Shown: positions 44,419 to 58,064, counted from the stretch's first letter. The stretch is DNA of 64,000 nucleotides from Epiperipatus broadwayi (GCA_028023455.1 JAQFVV010006216.1:4852877-4916876), one strand, 5' to 3'. Translations and numbers: made by a program. Notes: generated by a model from the letters alone, not told the origin.

Positions 44419-45499
44419 ATACAGCATAAAAGTTCTTGATAGTAATCACCAAATGCAAATATTACTATTTGTTGCATATAGTCACACTTTGATGCATTAT
44501 TATGTGCCTAATAGAAATTGATTACAACTTCCTATTAATATTTTTCTTATTTAAGCATAGCAAAAATTCTATAAATATAATATTGGTAATTAACTAGATA
44601 TTGCAGAAACATCATGATCACTGATTTACATAATTTTATTATTCAAAGTATGATACTGATGAAGTGGTTATATTTTACTAATAATAATCACTGTTATGCA
44701 TTTCTCTGGATTAACCATAAAATAACATTGGCTAGCACAAATCATCTTTATTTCTTTGGAGATTAGAAATATTTTTTAACTGCTGATGTTGCTTTAGATT
44801 TAAAGAACTGATATGTCTATCCTTATTACTCCTTAAAAATATGTTTTATCCTAAAGGTTTCTTAGTTGACTCACAATTGCATATGTAAGTAAAGTATATG
44901 CTATTACAATCAACTTGAGAATTGAAGAAGAATAAACATAACTAATGTTATTTAATTTTAAAATAATAATTTAATAAAATAACAAATGAAAATGACAAAG
45001 AAATTTGAAGTATATTTAAAATCATATTGCATTCCCATACTATCATATTATATCTTCCTTATAAAATTAGATATATCTGCCAATTCATGCATTACCTATG
45101 TACAGTGTGCCTATTTGCATATAGCTGAATTGAATGCCTTATTTAATCCCCTCTTCTTCAAATATATATGCATGAAATAATTTGTTAATTATTTACAAGT
45201 AGTTTATGAGATATTTTTTAAAAATGAAATGTTATACTGTTTAATATCTAATAAAAAATATTTTTAAGAAAATCAAAAAACATGTATACAATACACTCTA
45301 ATCTTATATTACAAAAATTTATCAGAAAAGGGATGCCTCTGTAAGTTCAATTATATAGTCTTTTCCAAATGCCTGCTTTGCAGAAATAAGTATAATATTT
45401 ATACTATATGTGTTATGATGCAGAAGGTGCACTTATCTTTACAATAGTAATGCAATTATAAATTTATTTAAACTCACATTGATTATGTAAGTAATATTC
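44419..45499. other. AT-rich non-coding DNA
   Basis: Nothing supported. It may be the 3' UTR or flank of the candidate exons. Confidence 0.35.
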
Positions 45500-45707
45500 A
45501 TTAAGGCTGTAGCTTCAAGCACGTGTGTATAGGACCTCTACAGGTCTTAAACCACAAGCTTACTCTTCCAAAGAGTAAGTTTGTGGTTTAAGACCTGTAG
45601 AGGTTCCTATTATCGCATTTTTATATGCATAAGCTTGTGGTTTAAGACCTGTAGAGGTCCCTATTATTGCATTTTTATACGCATGTGCTTGAGGCTACAG
45701 CCTTAAT
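45500..45707. mobile_element. 208-bp palindromic MITE
   Basis: Outer ends ATTAAGGCTGTAGC and GCTACAGCCTTAAT; the centre is a tight hairpin at 45,551-45,586 (CCACAAGCTTACTCTT...AAGAGTAAGTTTGTGG). The right side carries a tandem duplication of about 75 bp (TGTGGTTTAAGACCTGTAGA twice), so the right arm is longer than the left. Non-coding. Confidence 0.8.
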
Positions 45708-46984
45708 AGTAATGCAAGAAATCTTAATACTTTTAAAAACCAAATTGGAGTCAATAAAACAAAGAGATAATAAAATCACCTCATCAAGCATTTGTGTACC
45801 CACTTGATCACTTATCCATCAGTGCTCTAACCTCTAGTGAGATGTATTTTCTGTTTTGTATTTTATTGTAAATGGTCCTAATAATAATATAATTTGGTAA
45901 ATGCTCTTGAAAATACTCGTTGTAATGTTTTTTGATTAGTTTTGTATAATTTTTCCTCATTTAAAATAAAATATCTGTATATATATTTCTTTAAACTGAT
46001 ATATCTGTAGATATATATTTCCTTGAATAAAGTTTCTTTTAAAACTAAAAAAAAAACATTTTAAAAAATATTAAAGTTTAAAAATTAATTTTTAGTTAAC
46101 TATAATTTCTGAAGATATAAAATATAATTTAAATCTGAATTTTAACAATAATGTTGTCATTTATTATTACTTTATTTTATGTTTGTTATGCATGGTCTAA
46201 TTTTAAGAAATACACTTTTGGTAGTGTTCAAAATAATCTTTTTTACAAGGTCACTTTCTAATTTGGAGATTTCTTCTTATAAATGTTAATTTTTCCTTGG
46301 TTTCTTTCTTTGTAGGTTTAATATTCTTCACAACAACTTTTTTTTTATAATTTATTTGCTGATTCAATTTTTGATAACTCTTTTGTGAGTAGACAGATAG
46401 ATTTGGAAATAATTTTTATTTTGCAGACACACAATAGATACTTTATAAGACATTTTGAGGTTCTATATTTATTATTTCACAAGTGATTATATTACCAAAT
46501 AATGTCAACTCAATTAAGATTTTGAGTAGTGTATTATTTTATAATTTTTTCAAGTAATGAATAATTTTTTTTTAGCTGCACCTGAAAAGATAATAATGAT
46601 AACTTAAAGGTTTTCCATTATGACTTAGCTTTATTTCACTGATAAACCTAGCACTTTCATATTTAATTGATTCAATTTTAATTTTAACAAATCTGCAACT
46701 AAATATCATTGTTCATTCCAACCTAACTAATATTGTTTTTCATCTTTTTTATATATTATCTTCTTATGTGAGAATTTGTTTTTGTCTGAAGTTGAAAAAT
46801 GAGCTATTTCTTGTTTTGTTTTGTTTTTTAAATATAGAAATTTTATTATGGAACAATGAATACAAGTAAATGGATTATACAATCAGAAGGTAAAATCAAT
46901 AAATTTGGATTACAGTACATTACAGTGAAAAACAGGAATTACACTCTCTGCCAATTGATAAAAACCAAACAAGATTTGAATGTT
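45708..46984. other. AT-rich non-coding DNA
   Basis: No feature supported. Confidence 0.4.
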
Positions 46985-48365
46985 CTATGACAAAGAAGAA
47001 GGGAAACGTTTTTTGATGTCAGAACCTTGGGCTATACTTCAGTGATTTACAAGGAAATTAGCAGAGTTTACTTAGGCAATACCAGTTCTGCAGGAGATAT
47101 TTCCCTCATTGAGATAGGCCAGATTTTAGAAGTAATTTGGGAAAGAATGGAAAACCACTGTGAATCCCACAAATTAATATCACACTTGCCTCAAACCCCT
47201 ACCCAACCATATTCCTGGGAGATTTCAACACTTCTTACTGGGAATTTACCACCAAATATATTCATAATATAAACATGAATTTCATGTGTGGTAAAGGCTT
47301 CTTCCCACCAGATGCCTTTTTCTTTTTACCAGAAGATATCCCTATCACAGACCTTCTCTATTACACCCCAGACCTTCATTCATTATTGATCCATCTCTTC
47401 AACCCATTCCCTCTCATATCACCTCACTTTATCTCTCAATATTTCTCTAGATCTCAATTCATGCTCCATTCCAAATCCAAACTACCACTAGAATCCTTCT
47501 CAAATATTTATCCCCTGAAGTAATCCTCTCTGAGGCATATATTTATTTGCACAAGATAAAAAATTCTTACTCTACCCCTGATAGATGTATGGTTCACCTT
47601 CATCCAAATTTTAATGTCAATCATCTCATATTACACTTCATATAACAAAGGACCTTCAATACTCCCAATGGATTGATTAAAAACACCCTCAGAAATCTAT
47701 CTGTAAACTCAATTCCCATTGATTCCATCTTAAATCTAAAATCTTAGTACAAAAGCAAACTGCTTAATCTTGCAGAATATCTATCTACCAAAAAATCTAA
47801 GATCTACTTGAGTCACCCCATAATTGGTCCAGAGGCTACATTAGGTGGGCCCTGGGACATAGAGATAAGCAAACCACTTCATCATCCATCATTGTAAGGG
47901 ACAGATTCTATACTGGCTCAAATATGATTCAAGATATATTTAACTATTTCAGAGATACTGGCTCAAATATGATTCAAGAGATTTTTGCTGATTTCAGGGA
48001 TAATTTCTCCACCTTTCCACCAGAACTCAGACAAGATGTTCCAATTCATTCATCAATCACAGATCATGGGATAACTGAGGAGGATATTCTTGCAAAATTG
48101 AGCTCCATGCCCAATAAAACTTATCCAAGTCTCCATGTAATTTCTTGCTTTCTTCTATTACATTTATCCAACTTCATCATACCAATCATATATAATCTAA
48201 TCAATCACATTTCTTCTGGTATCTGAGACATTGGTGATCTTAACCCTATAGTGATGGTGCCTTTTCTCAAACAGAACATCATTCCTTCATCACTGGAGAA
48301 CCCTAGGCCCATCTCTATAACCTTTGTTGCTTTGCTTTTATGTGATTTCTGAAAATTACAGAACC
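46985..48365 (+). pseudogene. LINE endonuclease to RT N-terminus, relic
   Basis: In shifting frames: TSVIYKEISRVYL near 47,035, the endonuclease box FLGDFNTSYWEF near 47,213, DIPITDLLYYTPDLHSLL near 47,340, then a charged linker and ITEEDILAKLSSMPNKTYPS near 48,070, HLSNFIIPIIYNLINHISSG near 48,165 and RPIS near 48,305. This is the order EN, linker, RT start of Jockey/CR1-like LINEs. A 45-bp in-frame tandem duplication lies at 47,910-47,999 (ATACTGGCTCAAATATGATT twice). It is truncated at both ends; no RT catalytic core remains. Confidence 0.75.
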
Positions 48366-49299
48366 TATCCCCCATTTTTCAAGGTAAGTTAAGTCTATTT
48401 TTGTGTGATTTTTTTAATGCAGGTTTTCTGCAGAACTTATCTACTGCATAAAACAAGACCCAGGTGTATATAATTAAACAACTTAGAGTTCTAGATTGTC
48501 TTGTGCATTATTTGTTCATTAAAATGATGAAGAATGTTTTATCAAAACAATGTATATAATTTTCAGATTATTTGATCCATCATTAGTAAAAGAATAGAGA
48601 AAAGGAAAAACTTTCTTATATTTTTTCTTTACTTGTTATAATTTCTAATCAAAAAAAAAGTTTTTGTTGTTGTCATGGCTGTTGTTGCTAAGCACGTTCT
48701 ATAAGATTTTCTCTCCTCCTTCGTTTCAGAACACTAAAATATAAAACTGTTTTTTTTTAATTTGTACAAAATCCTCTTAATTGTTTAAGTAACATTATTT
48801 AGGTAAGTACAGTTATTTAAAAATATTAATAAAACTCAAATTAGTAAGAAATTTTTTTTATTCATTCCTTTTATTATTATTATTGTTGTTGTTGTTGTTT
48901 TGGGTATTTCTAGTTTGTAAAATAGGAATATAACTTTATTCAAACCTTTATATCTAATAAGTTACCAGCTTAAACTGTTCAATGGATGTATTAATTTTTT
49001 AACCAACACATACATGGGTATATCTACACACATGCTTTATTTCATTCACAAGTATTTAATTCCTTATATTTATGTTCTATGTTCAATGTGTGTTATTGTA
49101 AGGATGTAGGATGAGACCTGTGGTGATTCTTACAACCCCCCCCCAATCCAAAAAGGTTAAGGGTTTAGCCCTAGGGAGTGTCTTAATGCATATCTACCAT
49201 GGAGCATGGGTTGGTATAATTAATAATTTAGTTACTGGAGTGGTAGAGATGCATATGGGACACATATAAGCACATTTTTTGCTATGTGAATAGAATTTA
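48366..49299. other. non-coding; possibly start of the gypsy 5' LTR
   Basis: AT-rich, with a ten-base C run near 49,136. The left end of the LTR that finishes at 49,768 could not be located; the LINE relic leaves at most 1.4 kb, so this LTR is probably 5'-truncated. Confidence 0.35.
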
Positions 49300-49768
49300 A
49301 TTGTTATCTGTTATTAATAAAATTTGTTAATGTGTTTTAAATCAAATTGGTCTCTTGTTTGTCAAACTCATTCATGCACTCACTCATTAATTTAATTGAT
49401 TAAATATATATGCACACACAGATTATTATAACACATAACACCACGATAGGATTGGATGTATCTTAGATCAATGAAAACTTAGTTAATACATAAAATAAAT
49501 TCATCTCTGAAGAGAGCCAAAGGCAACATTCTCTCTGGATTCGAATACTGAAGCATAATGGAATATGAAAAAGGGGAGAGATATAGATGAACTAGCCTAA
49601 ATTGTATCTAGATTTAATGAGTAAACCAAGAGCTAACCCATTGGAGATAGGTATGATCATTGGTTAGTTACTCCATTGCATCAGTCACAACTTCCTACCT
49701 GAAGATCCTATGTATGATCATAGTTAGATGCATTCCCTCTCTTTTGGTAGAAAATCCAGACTATTACA
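49300..49768 (+). repeat. 3' part of a gypsy 5' LTR
   Basis: AATAAA near 49,315; bases 49,540-49,768 align with 14,860-15,083, both ending in ATTACA. A primer-binding-like sequence follows three bases later, and the Gag-Pol relic lies downstream. Confidence 0.6.
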
Positions 49769-49771
49769 TCT

Positions 49772-49789
49772 TGGTGCAGCCAACTTTGT
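49772..49789 (+). promoter_or_regulatory. candidate gypsy primer-binding site
   Basis: TGGTGCAGCCAACTTTGT starts three bases after the LTR end. It would pair with a tRNA whose 3' end reads GCTGCACCA. The tRNA is not identified. Confidence 0.5.
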
Positions 49790-50349
49790 GGCTCAAAACA
49801 GTAGATCTAGAGCATTACAACAGTTTATAGGGAGGTCCAGCCAATGGACTGACATGTAAAAAAAATTTTTTTTTGTTTGTTCTACTCTAAAACTCTATGT
49901 CTATAACCCTGATGAATTTATATAAGTAACAACAGATTGATACACCCAACTATGAAGATTGATACATTTCATGAAACATTAAATATAAGTAGTTGATGAG
50001 TGGGAGATGATACTTAGAAACCATAAATAATTAATTGATCAATAAAAATAGGTTAAAAAGTAACTTTATAATTACCTATTGGAACAGAATTTTTTGATGA
50101 TACTTAGAAAGTAGAAGACAGCTATCAGATAAAAAGATGAGTCATGTCAAAAGAATATCATAATGCTGATCTTAGAAAAATGGAAGATGATGCTAATAGT
50201 GTTGGGGAAGTATCATTACAGGTCCAATCATGAGGGGGTCTATGACCAAAATTGATTATCCTTCACAGACACAGGCAGTAGATCAGGTGTTATCTCAAGT
50301 ACAAGAGACATTTGGCAGGGAAATGATTTAAGCACCTAAAGCTGGAGTA

Positions 50350-50780
50350 GTACAGATTGTGGAAGGTGAAGTGAGTATGCCACATATGTTACAGACAATC
50401 ATGGATATGGATAAAGAAATGAATAAGATGAACAGCAACATGGAAGCAAGGCTGAATGATGTGAACAATAACATGAATAGTATGGAGACAATATTAAACA
50501 GTGAAATGAATAATGAAGATGATAAATCTGGAAGAAAGCCTAAGAGGAAATACAGATAGTGTTAGGGTGGATATAAAGGCAGAAGTGAAGGATATTGAGA
50601 CTAGGCTGTCTGCTGATATGAAACAGCTGTTAATCAATTTGAATAGTGTGCAAAGACACAAATTCGAGATGAAATTAGGACTTGGCAGCCTAAGAAATGA
50701 AATGAAAGAGAACAACTTAAGATGCCAATGATGATTTGAAGAGTTTATATCAAGCATGATTGTACAACTAAATGTCAAAT
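50350..50780 (+). pseudogene. gypsy Gag N-terminal coiled coil, relic
   Basis: Frames 50,359-50,559 and 50,513-50,731 have coil-like Met/Asn/Glu/Lys-rich repeats (MDKEMNKMNSNMEARLNDVN) and correspond to the coils at 34,480 (minus) and 57,224. Confidence 0.55.
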
Positions 50781-51397
50781 GTAATGAAATACAAAAGAAT
50801 CAGGAGGCTTCAGAGAAGAGATACATACTAAAAAGAAGAAGCTGCAAGACAGTCTGAAAAGAATTTTAGGAGGCTCTGGGTTGTGGAAAGTTGGGAGCCT
50901 CAAGGAAGAGTCATGTAATAAAGCCTTAGTAGCCTTAGATCACCAATTTAAATGGATTGCAGATAAAATAACCACAATAGAGATGGACTCAATCATAGGT
51001 TAAGCTACTATGGAGAAGCTGATGAGAAGTGCCACTAAAACTTGAGATAGAGTGACAGAATAGATGAGACACTAAGCCAAAGATTGCTAGTGATCAAGTC
51101 TCAGCTATGTCAGGAAGCATTTATTGTTGGAATTACAATAAACTGGGATTGACTTGAGGATCAAAAACAATAGTAGGGGAGAATAGAATGATAGGAGAGA
51201 CTATTTGCAATTTACTCTCAAAGTCCCACAGATGATAAGTAACCCTCATGAGTAAGCTCTTGATTTTAATATAGAAGTGTTAGTCCCAAATATTTATCTG
51301 ACCAATCCTGAAAACTACATGCTGACTTCACAAGTAGATACCCTGGGGATGAATAAATGCATGAACACCCACCCATTTCTATGCCATTAAGTAATTT

Positions 51398-51620
51398 GTG
51401 AGGCTGAAGATATTTAAAGGAGAAACCAATGAAGCCCCAATAGAGCATCTCAGAAGCCTCAACCTTTACTTTTTGGTGAATCAAAATTTGTCTGAAGATG
51501 AAAAAGTGATTATTGCATACAGTCATCTTCAGGAAAATGCATTGATGTGGTGGGAGTCACTATTTCAGGCCCTATCCATCTTTGACAATTACCAAACTTG
51601 GTAAAAAAATATGGAATAGA
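51398..51620 (+). pseudogene. gypsy Gag core, relic
   Basis: Reads LKIFKGETNEAPIEHLRSL, then LSEDEKVIIAYSHL, then ENALMWWESLFQ: the Retrotrans_gag signature with F-G, a Leu-rich helix and A-WW. It stops at 51,602 by TAA. Downstream, GAGCATGTGACAGAGTTGCT is tandemly duplicated (51,818-51,865). Confidence 0.75.
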
Positions 51621-52309
51621 GATAGGCAAGAGGCTTTGCTATACCAGAAGCACCGATCAGCTCCAGGAGAGTCAACAAAGTTCTTTCACTGCTAGGTCAC
51701 AAAGTTGAGAACACTTAACACCCACTACCTGAGCAAAAGTGAGATTATATGAATTATCAAGAGAAACATCACTCAAGATAGAACAATCATTGCTATGAGC
51801 CAATGTTAGAAGCATTGAGCATGTGACAGAGTTGCTAAATGAGCATGTGACAGAGTTGCTAAATAATATTGATATGAATGAAACTAACCTATCAATGAGG
51901 ACACCAGAAAAGAGCAAAGAAGAGGCAACCATCAATGCCATTTTTATAATAAAAAAAAGAAAATAATAATAATGAAGCCAGCCATTGGAAGAGAAAATTG
52001 TTTTAAAGGAATTCCCCATGTATCTGGACATCTAAAGGAACTAGAACTTATAATAAATAAGATGATAGGAATATCCCTTCTCATAATCTAGGGAAATCTC
52101 CAAAACCAGGGGTGTAGCAATCATACACCTAGAATCCAGAATAACAAAACTATAAAGGTATTGAAACTATGTTTCTCACCTCAAGAAACCAAAATGACTC
52201 AGAGGGACAATAAGCAAAACCTTAGTCAAGAAATCACTAATATGATGTGATCATGGGAGGACAAAGCACTCATTTTCACTTTGCAAAAGTGGCCCCATGA
52301 TAGAGGTTT

Positions 52310-52620
52310 TGTTTGAGAGCTTGCTGTTTAGAGCACTATTAGATTCTGGTAGCCAGATTTTGGTGGTGTCAGACAAATTCTACCAAGAGATTCTGACCAA
52401 ACCCCCTAACATGACCCTATGACTAAAATTCATTTAGGTTACCATGGCTAACAGCAAGAAAATTAGACTAGTGCAAAAGAAAATCTGGGTTGAGATCAAA
52501 GTAGACCAAACAATTCTCTATCATGTATTTTTAATACTGATTGGCTTAATTCATAATGTCATTCTAGGGGCAGACTTCCTACATTTGAACATCTGTGTTA
52601 TTGATTTTTTGGATGACAGT
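52310..52620 (+). pseudogene. gypsy aspartic protease, relic
   Basis: RALLDSGSQILVVSDKFYQ at about 52,335-52,395 keeps the catalytic DSG. It is followed by VQKKIWVEIKVDQTI and HNVILGADFL (flap and ILG motifs). Stops interrupt the frame. Confidence 0.75.
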
Positions 52621-52799
52621 TAAAATAGGTGATGAAGTCTTAGAGATGACATTGCTTTCAAGATATGATCTACCTGAGGTTTATTGTAATATATCCAATA
52701 CCCCAGAAGCACTCATAGATAATAAACTCACAGAATCCAACTTGCTTGGAAGTGATGACATGTTAAAACTGTGATCTGTGATTAATAGTTTTAACCTTG

Positions 52800-53510
52800 A
52801 CCTTGGAGATACCAGGAGTGATCAATGGGTTTCAACTAAGAATTAGATTAGTGCATGACCAATAATTTCAAACCAAATCATACCCTATTCCATACCAGTA
52901 TTGTGAAGAAATAAACAGATTAATAAAATGCTGAACTGGGGGATCATTTCCAAATGCTCTTCACCTTACTGTAATCCAGTTGTATCTGTGAAGAAGAAAG
53001 AGGAATTGATGAAATTTTGTTTGGATGCCAGATAGCTAAACAAAAATCACTGTCTCTGACAAAAACATTCCATTACCCATACACAAATTATTAATGAGAT
53101 TTGGAAACAAGGTGTTTTTCAGTTTCAATCAAACATCCAGCTATTGGCAGATTGAACTCCACCCAGTTGATCACCAATACACTGCATTCTGATATGAGGG
53201 TTATACATAATAGTTTAATAGGATGCCTTTTGGGTGGAGAAATAGTGGTTTTGGTTTGATGAGATTCTTAGATAAGATTAAGCAGATGATGACAATTTAT
53301 ATGGATGATTGCATCTTCCACAATTGAAGAACATCTTTAATAACTTACTATGTTTTTGAAGAGTGCTACAAAAAGAGAATCAAAATTAACTTCAAGAAGA
53401 GTACCTTAGTTGCCAACCAAGTAGTCTTCCTAGGTTATGCCATTGGTTTTAATGGGATGAGGACTCATCCAAAGAAGATCAGTGCCATTCAAAACTCCTA
53501 AACCAACCAA
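52800..53510 (+). pseudogene. gypsy reverse transcriptase, relic
   Basis: KFCLDAR near 53,010, SSYWQIELHPVDHQY near 53,130, RMPFGWRNSGFGL near 53,220, YMDDC at 53,298-53,312 and KRIKINFKKSTLVANQVVFL near 53,370. Both Asp residues of the YMDD box are present, but the first motif Asp (FSTFDL in the sister copy) reads FSFNQ, and several stops interrupt. Confidence 0.8.
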
Positions 53511-53539
53511 TAAAAAAACAATTTCGATCATTTTCAGGG

Positions 53540-53990
53540 CCTGTGTAACTTTTTTGTACCAGAAGTTCTCAGACCACATGGAACCAGTCAAAACTAATCA
53601 GAAAAGATGAAAGATGGAACTGTATCATGGAACAGGATAGCATTCAAAAATATTAAAACAGGGTTTTTAGAGAAAAACATGTTAGCCTTCCTTGATTTTA
53701 AACCATTTATTGTCCAAATAGATAGTAGTGGTTCCAGATTAGGGGTAATGTTATCCAAGATCAAGGAGGATGGCTAGCCTGGTATTCTCTAATTTATCAG
53801 ATGGCTCCTGAATGGTCCAGAAATAAATTACATGGTTATTGACAAGGAAGCACTGGCAATAGTGAGCCTTCCAAAAGTTTTGACAGACGATATTCAGATC
53901 AGAGATGATAGTGATTACAGACCATAAGATCTTTCAATTCCTGAATCACAGCTACCTGACCAATAGTTATCTACACTGTATGATACTATA
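53540..53990 (+). pseudogene. gypsy RNase H domain, relic
   Basis: Shifted pieces match the copy at 59,330: IYQMAPEWSRN for RLLKGPECN near 53,800, and TDHKIFQFLNHSYLTN at about 53,915-53,965. Confidence 0.7.
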
Positions 53991-54199
53991 AGTGATCCAA
54001 GAATGTCATGGCTGACATGCTTAGTTAAAACCCATGTAGGACAGAACAGAATCATTTATTGGTAGAGAATGTCTTCATTACAAATGTCAATTTAATGACT
54101 AATAATAATGTAGAGACTGACTTAGAGAACCTACCCTAATTACAATTTGAGACCCTGATTTAAACCCAGTCATGAAGAAAATTTTTTGAATGTGTAAAA

Positions 54200-54830
54200 T
54201 AGAGAACCATGTTTTATTTTACAAAATAAACATAGATAAGAATGAGTGAAAAAAAATAATACTTAAAACACTGTGTGACCCACTCATAAAATACATCCAC
54301 TGTTCATACAGACAGTGCCCATAAAATAGAACACACTATGAGAATTTGCTTTTACTAGCCAAGAAGGTATAAAAACATCTTAAAGTCACTTCAAGATTGT
54401 CTAGTGTGCCTATGAGACAAGCCAGTAAACCAAAATTATAGTAACTGATTAAAATCTTATAATTCCTAAAAGACAAAATGAGATCTTGGTCTTCAATTAT
54501 TATGGGCCATTGTCTCCATTCAACAAACAAAAATATATATTGGTCACCTATGATCTCTTCTTAAATACACTTCAGCTTAGCTAATATCCAAAACTAATAC
54601 CAGACACATGATCAAGGTATTCAACACCCTCCAACTCATAAGGATAGGGAAGCCTATGAGCATATCAACCAACCATTCCTTTCCATTCCAAAAAATGGGT
54701 GGAGAAATCTCAGCTAAAACACAAGCTTGCATCCAGTGAAATCCACAGTTGAACCCTTGTCAATGTGAAATTCAGGAGCTCAAACATTTGTTCAGGACTT
54801 TGGAGGATGAGCACAAGAAATGAGTACTAT
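54200..54830 (+). pseudogene. gypsy integrase, relic
   Basis: NYYGPLSPFNKQKYILVTYD near 54,497 corresponds to DFYGPLPPFNSKRYLLIVYD at 60,278; the first catalytic Asp has become Asn. The region of the second Asp is scrambled. NPCQCEIQELKHLFRTL near 54,750 corresponds to NPCERVMRELGRLFHTY, with the catalytic Glu lost. No integrase C-terminus or 3' LTR was recognised after it. Confidence 0.7.
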
Positions 54831-57223
54831 ATAGTATCTGAGCTGATGCAATCTTATTGACATGTTGAAAAATATGAAATTAGTGAAATATTTCATAGTG
54901 CAAATATACGTATGCCTAGTTTTATTATTATTATTATATTTGCTATCAATAAAAAAGGTTTTAAAGTCCTTAGTAGAAGTGTATGCCTGTATAACCAAAA
55001 ATTTTTTATAATGAGAAATATATATATATATCAAATCACACAAGACATAACATATTTCTACAGGGTAAAAAAAGCTGAGACCACTTCCATTCTTTATAAA
55101 ACGTAAATAGCTTTAGGGATTTATTATTATTTTTATTTAAAATTGTATTTTATCTATTTCAACACCTCAAATATATATATATATATGGATTTGTGATAAT
55201 TAATTATTTAGTATTTTTTTTTATTATATCATCATTAGTATGAAACGGTGGTGGGTATTTGGGATTAAATAAATATTTAATCATAATATTAAATTGTTTT
55301 TGTTATTGTATTATTATTTATGTGATAAAAGTGTATTTTTTCCTTATCAACCATGTAACTGTAATAACCATTTAACTTACCCATTGAAGACCCTAGATGT
55401 AGAGTACTGAACTAGCCACATGGGATAGCACTCTACCGGGGTGTTAAATCTTATTTTTATGCTCCGCTAAACATATGGTATTGCACATCCTTCTGGGAAA
55501 GGGGAAAATTCATTTTTGATTTTTTTATATAAGTGGTGCATAAAAGCTATCTGTAAATAGACTTTTCAAAGATGTGTACTTACCATAGGTTTTAAACATC
55601 TGGGCAGTCAAGTAAGATATGAACTAAAGGGGTTTTTTAACTGGCAGAGTCCTGTCAATTCACTCTTTCTATCAGTTTAGCTGGAAGTACAAATATATAT
55701 GAGTTCAGACAATCGGCTAAATTGGTATCCATTTTTTCTTCTGTTAAATCATGATCACTTCATGCTTGGTGCAAGATTTGGAGCAGAAATCTGTAGGGAA
55801 GTATGGTCAGGTACAGTAAAACTGGTGCCAATGTGGTTTAAATGTAAAAATGGTATGATTAGGGAAAGAACAAGTTAAATTATATAAATGTGTAAATTAT
55901 GGCAAAAATAATTTACGTGCCATGTGTCTGTATAAACTTTATGTAGGTGTAAATAAAAACTAAATTAAATGTTGACTATATATATATAAGAGAGATTATA
56001 TAAAGTTCAATTGTTAGTTATTGTTTTTTAAATATATAATGTAATTAACAGGCCGTAACACGCTTGGTTTGTTCTATTTTTTTTTTAAAGATATTCGTAG
56101 ATAATTTAAAATATATTACTTAGTAATCGCAGATCCAAAATAATAGTTTTTTTTTTTCTGTAGTGATAAATATTTCAGATGTATTTATGATTCAAATTGT
56201 TAGCAATAAATCAAATGCTCACACTGGATTCTATAAATGTACTGTATAAATAAAATAGACATGAAATTTATTTTAAATAATTATACATATACTATATTAA
56301 AGTTTGATATTTTGTTATCTAGAGTACAGATTTTTTTATCTTAATAATTGCTTAACAATTTTCACTTTAAACTGAATCAATAACATTTTATTAGATAAGT
56401 AAAGTTGCCATTTAATTTGAGTAAAAACTGATGTCAATATGTCCAATTAAAATAGAAATAAAGTATAGAAAAATTAATAAACGAATGAGTTGGGGAAAAG
56501 TTGGTTGGAGGATTTCTATACATAGTTTTTACAAATAAGAGTAATAATTTATTATAGCGTAATAATTTAAAATAATTTACAGTTGAATTTGTTGTTTTTT
56601 GTTTGGTTTTGAAAAAGAAAAAGAGAGAAAATAGACATTTTAGATATAGGTATAAAACCTGTTTATCAAACGTAGCGTAATATTTTAAAATAACTTATAC
56701 TTGAATTTGTTGTTTGCTTTTTTTGTTTAAAAAAAAGTAAAATGAAATACTGTTAAATACTGGCTTAACGAAGTAAAAATTTCATAATGATTTAAAATAA
56801 CTTACTGTATAATTTGTTGTTGTTGTTGTTGTTGTTTTTAAAAAAAAAGTTAAGTAAAATAAAATAGTGTTGAATATTAGCATAATGAAATAAGTTTCAT
56901 ATGTTAAATGTGATTTTCTTTTTTGGTCGATAAATAGAATTAAATAGACATAGGTAAAAAGGGGCAGAATAATTGAAACAGGGCATACAAAAGACAAATA
57001 ATCGGCAATTGGAATAAGGCAGAGTTAGGTGTGTGGTGTACTGCATATTTAAAAATAAGACAAATAGTTAAAGAATAATTTGATAATAAAAATAAAATAT
57101 TTGATATTACTGATTCTGTATATAACTGATCAGTAACTGAAAACTTATATATATACCGAATATAAATACTTAGAACGTAACTCCTGAATAATACTTATAA
57201 CTAAGTTTTAAGTGTGAACTGTG
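54831..57223. other. non-coding DNA with one weak zinc-knuckle relic
   Basis: Mostly AT-rich, with (TTG)n near 56,815 and TA runs. Bases about 55,825-55,925 read CQCGLNVKMV then YKCVNYGKNNLRAMC, resembling a retroelement zinc knuckle with Cys to Tyr and His to Asn changes. The 5' LTR of the next gypsy copy should lie here but was not identified by comparison with 61,172-63,791. Confidence 0.35.
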
Positions 57224-57720
57224 ATGGAAGAAATTTTAATGAATATAAAAGAAATGACTAGAATACCACAAAAGATAAATGAACTGCATCAACAATTCTT
57301 GGAAAACACTGCATACATGAACCAGAGAATGGATGATTTCAAATGTGAAATGTTAAAGGAAATCGAAACAAGATTTTATAGCTTTAAAAATGAGATGCAT
57401 GAAAGAGAAAAGGGACAATTTTACCTGTGCAGTATAAACCAATTTTTAAGAATAAAAATATTTGAGGAATAAACAGATGAAGCTCCTATCAAGCATATTA
57501 AAAGCTTGGAAACATATTTCCAAGTGAATCAAATTAATGACTTTGGTAAACTGGCAATTGCCTGCAGTCACCTCCATGGTGATGCTCAAACATAGTGGCA
57601 ATCCTTGTTCCACCATCCAGTGCCAAGATATGATCCTGCACCAAGTCATGCAGGAAAAATACTGGTGAAAATTACTCACAATTTTTCAGAAGACAAATAG
57701 CAAGACTTTAGACATTAAAG
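57224..57720 (+). pseudogene. gypsy Gag with N-terminal coil, relic
   Basis: ATG at 57,224 opens an 82-codon coil-like segment (INELHQQFLENTAYMNQRMD). An in-frame TAA at 57,470-57,472 replaces the codon where the sister copy has KGET. The same frame then continues TDEAPIKHIKSLETYFQVNQ and LAIACSHLHGDAQ before a second stop at the WW position. So the Gag core is colinear but broken by point stops. Confidence 0.75.
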
Positions 57721-58064
57721 GCATGCCATATATCAGAGGGGTGAATTGTCAGGATAATACACCACAATCTGCCACTTCATGTTGAACAAATGGTTCTCAC
57801 TGAAAGTATGAATTCAGTGCAACAAATGGATGAATTATTAAATGAGATAGACATGAGCCAACAATACAAGCTATCAGAAAATGTTTGGGAAGATAAACAC
57901 AAATCACACAAATAGAAACAAAATAAAAAATTCTGTGGCCACACATAAAAACATGGACTAATATGGACAAAGAAATATCAAACTAGATATGTTCATGGGA
58001 AGATAGAGTGCCTGAATATGCTCCACAAAGTTGTCCCGAGATCAGTCTGACAATGGAGGGACTT

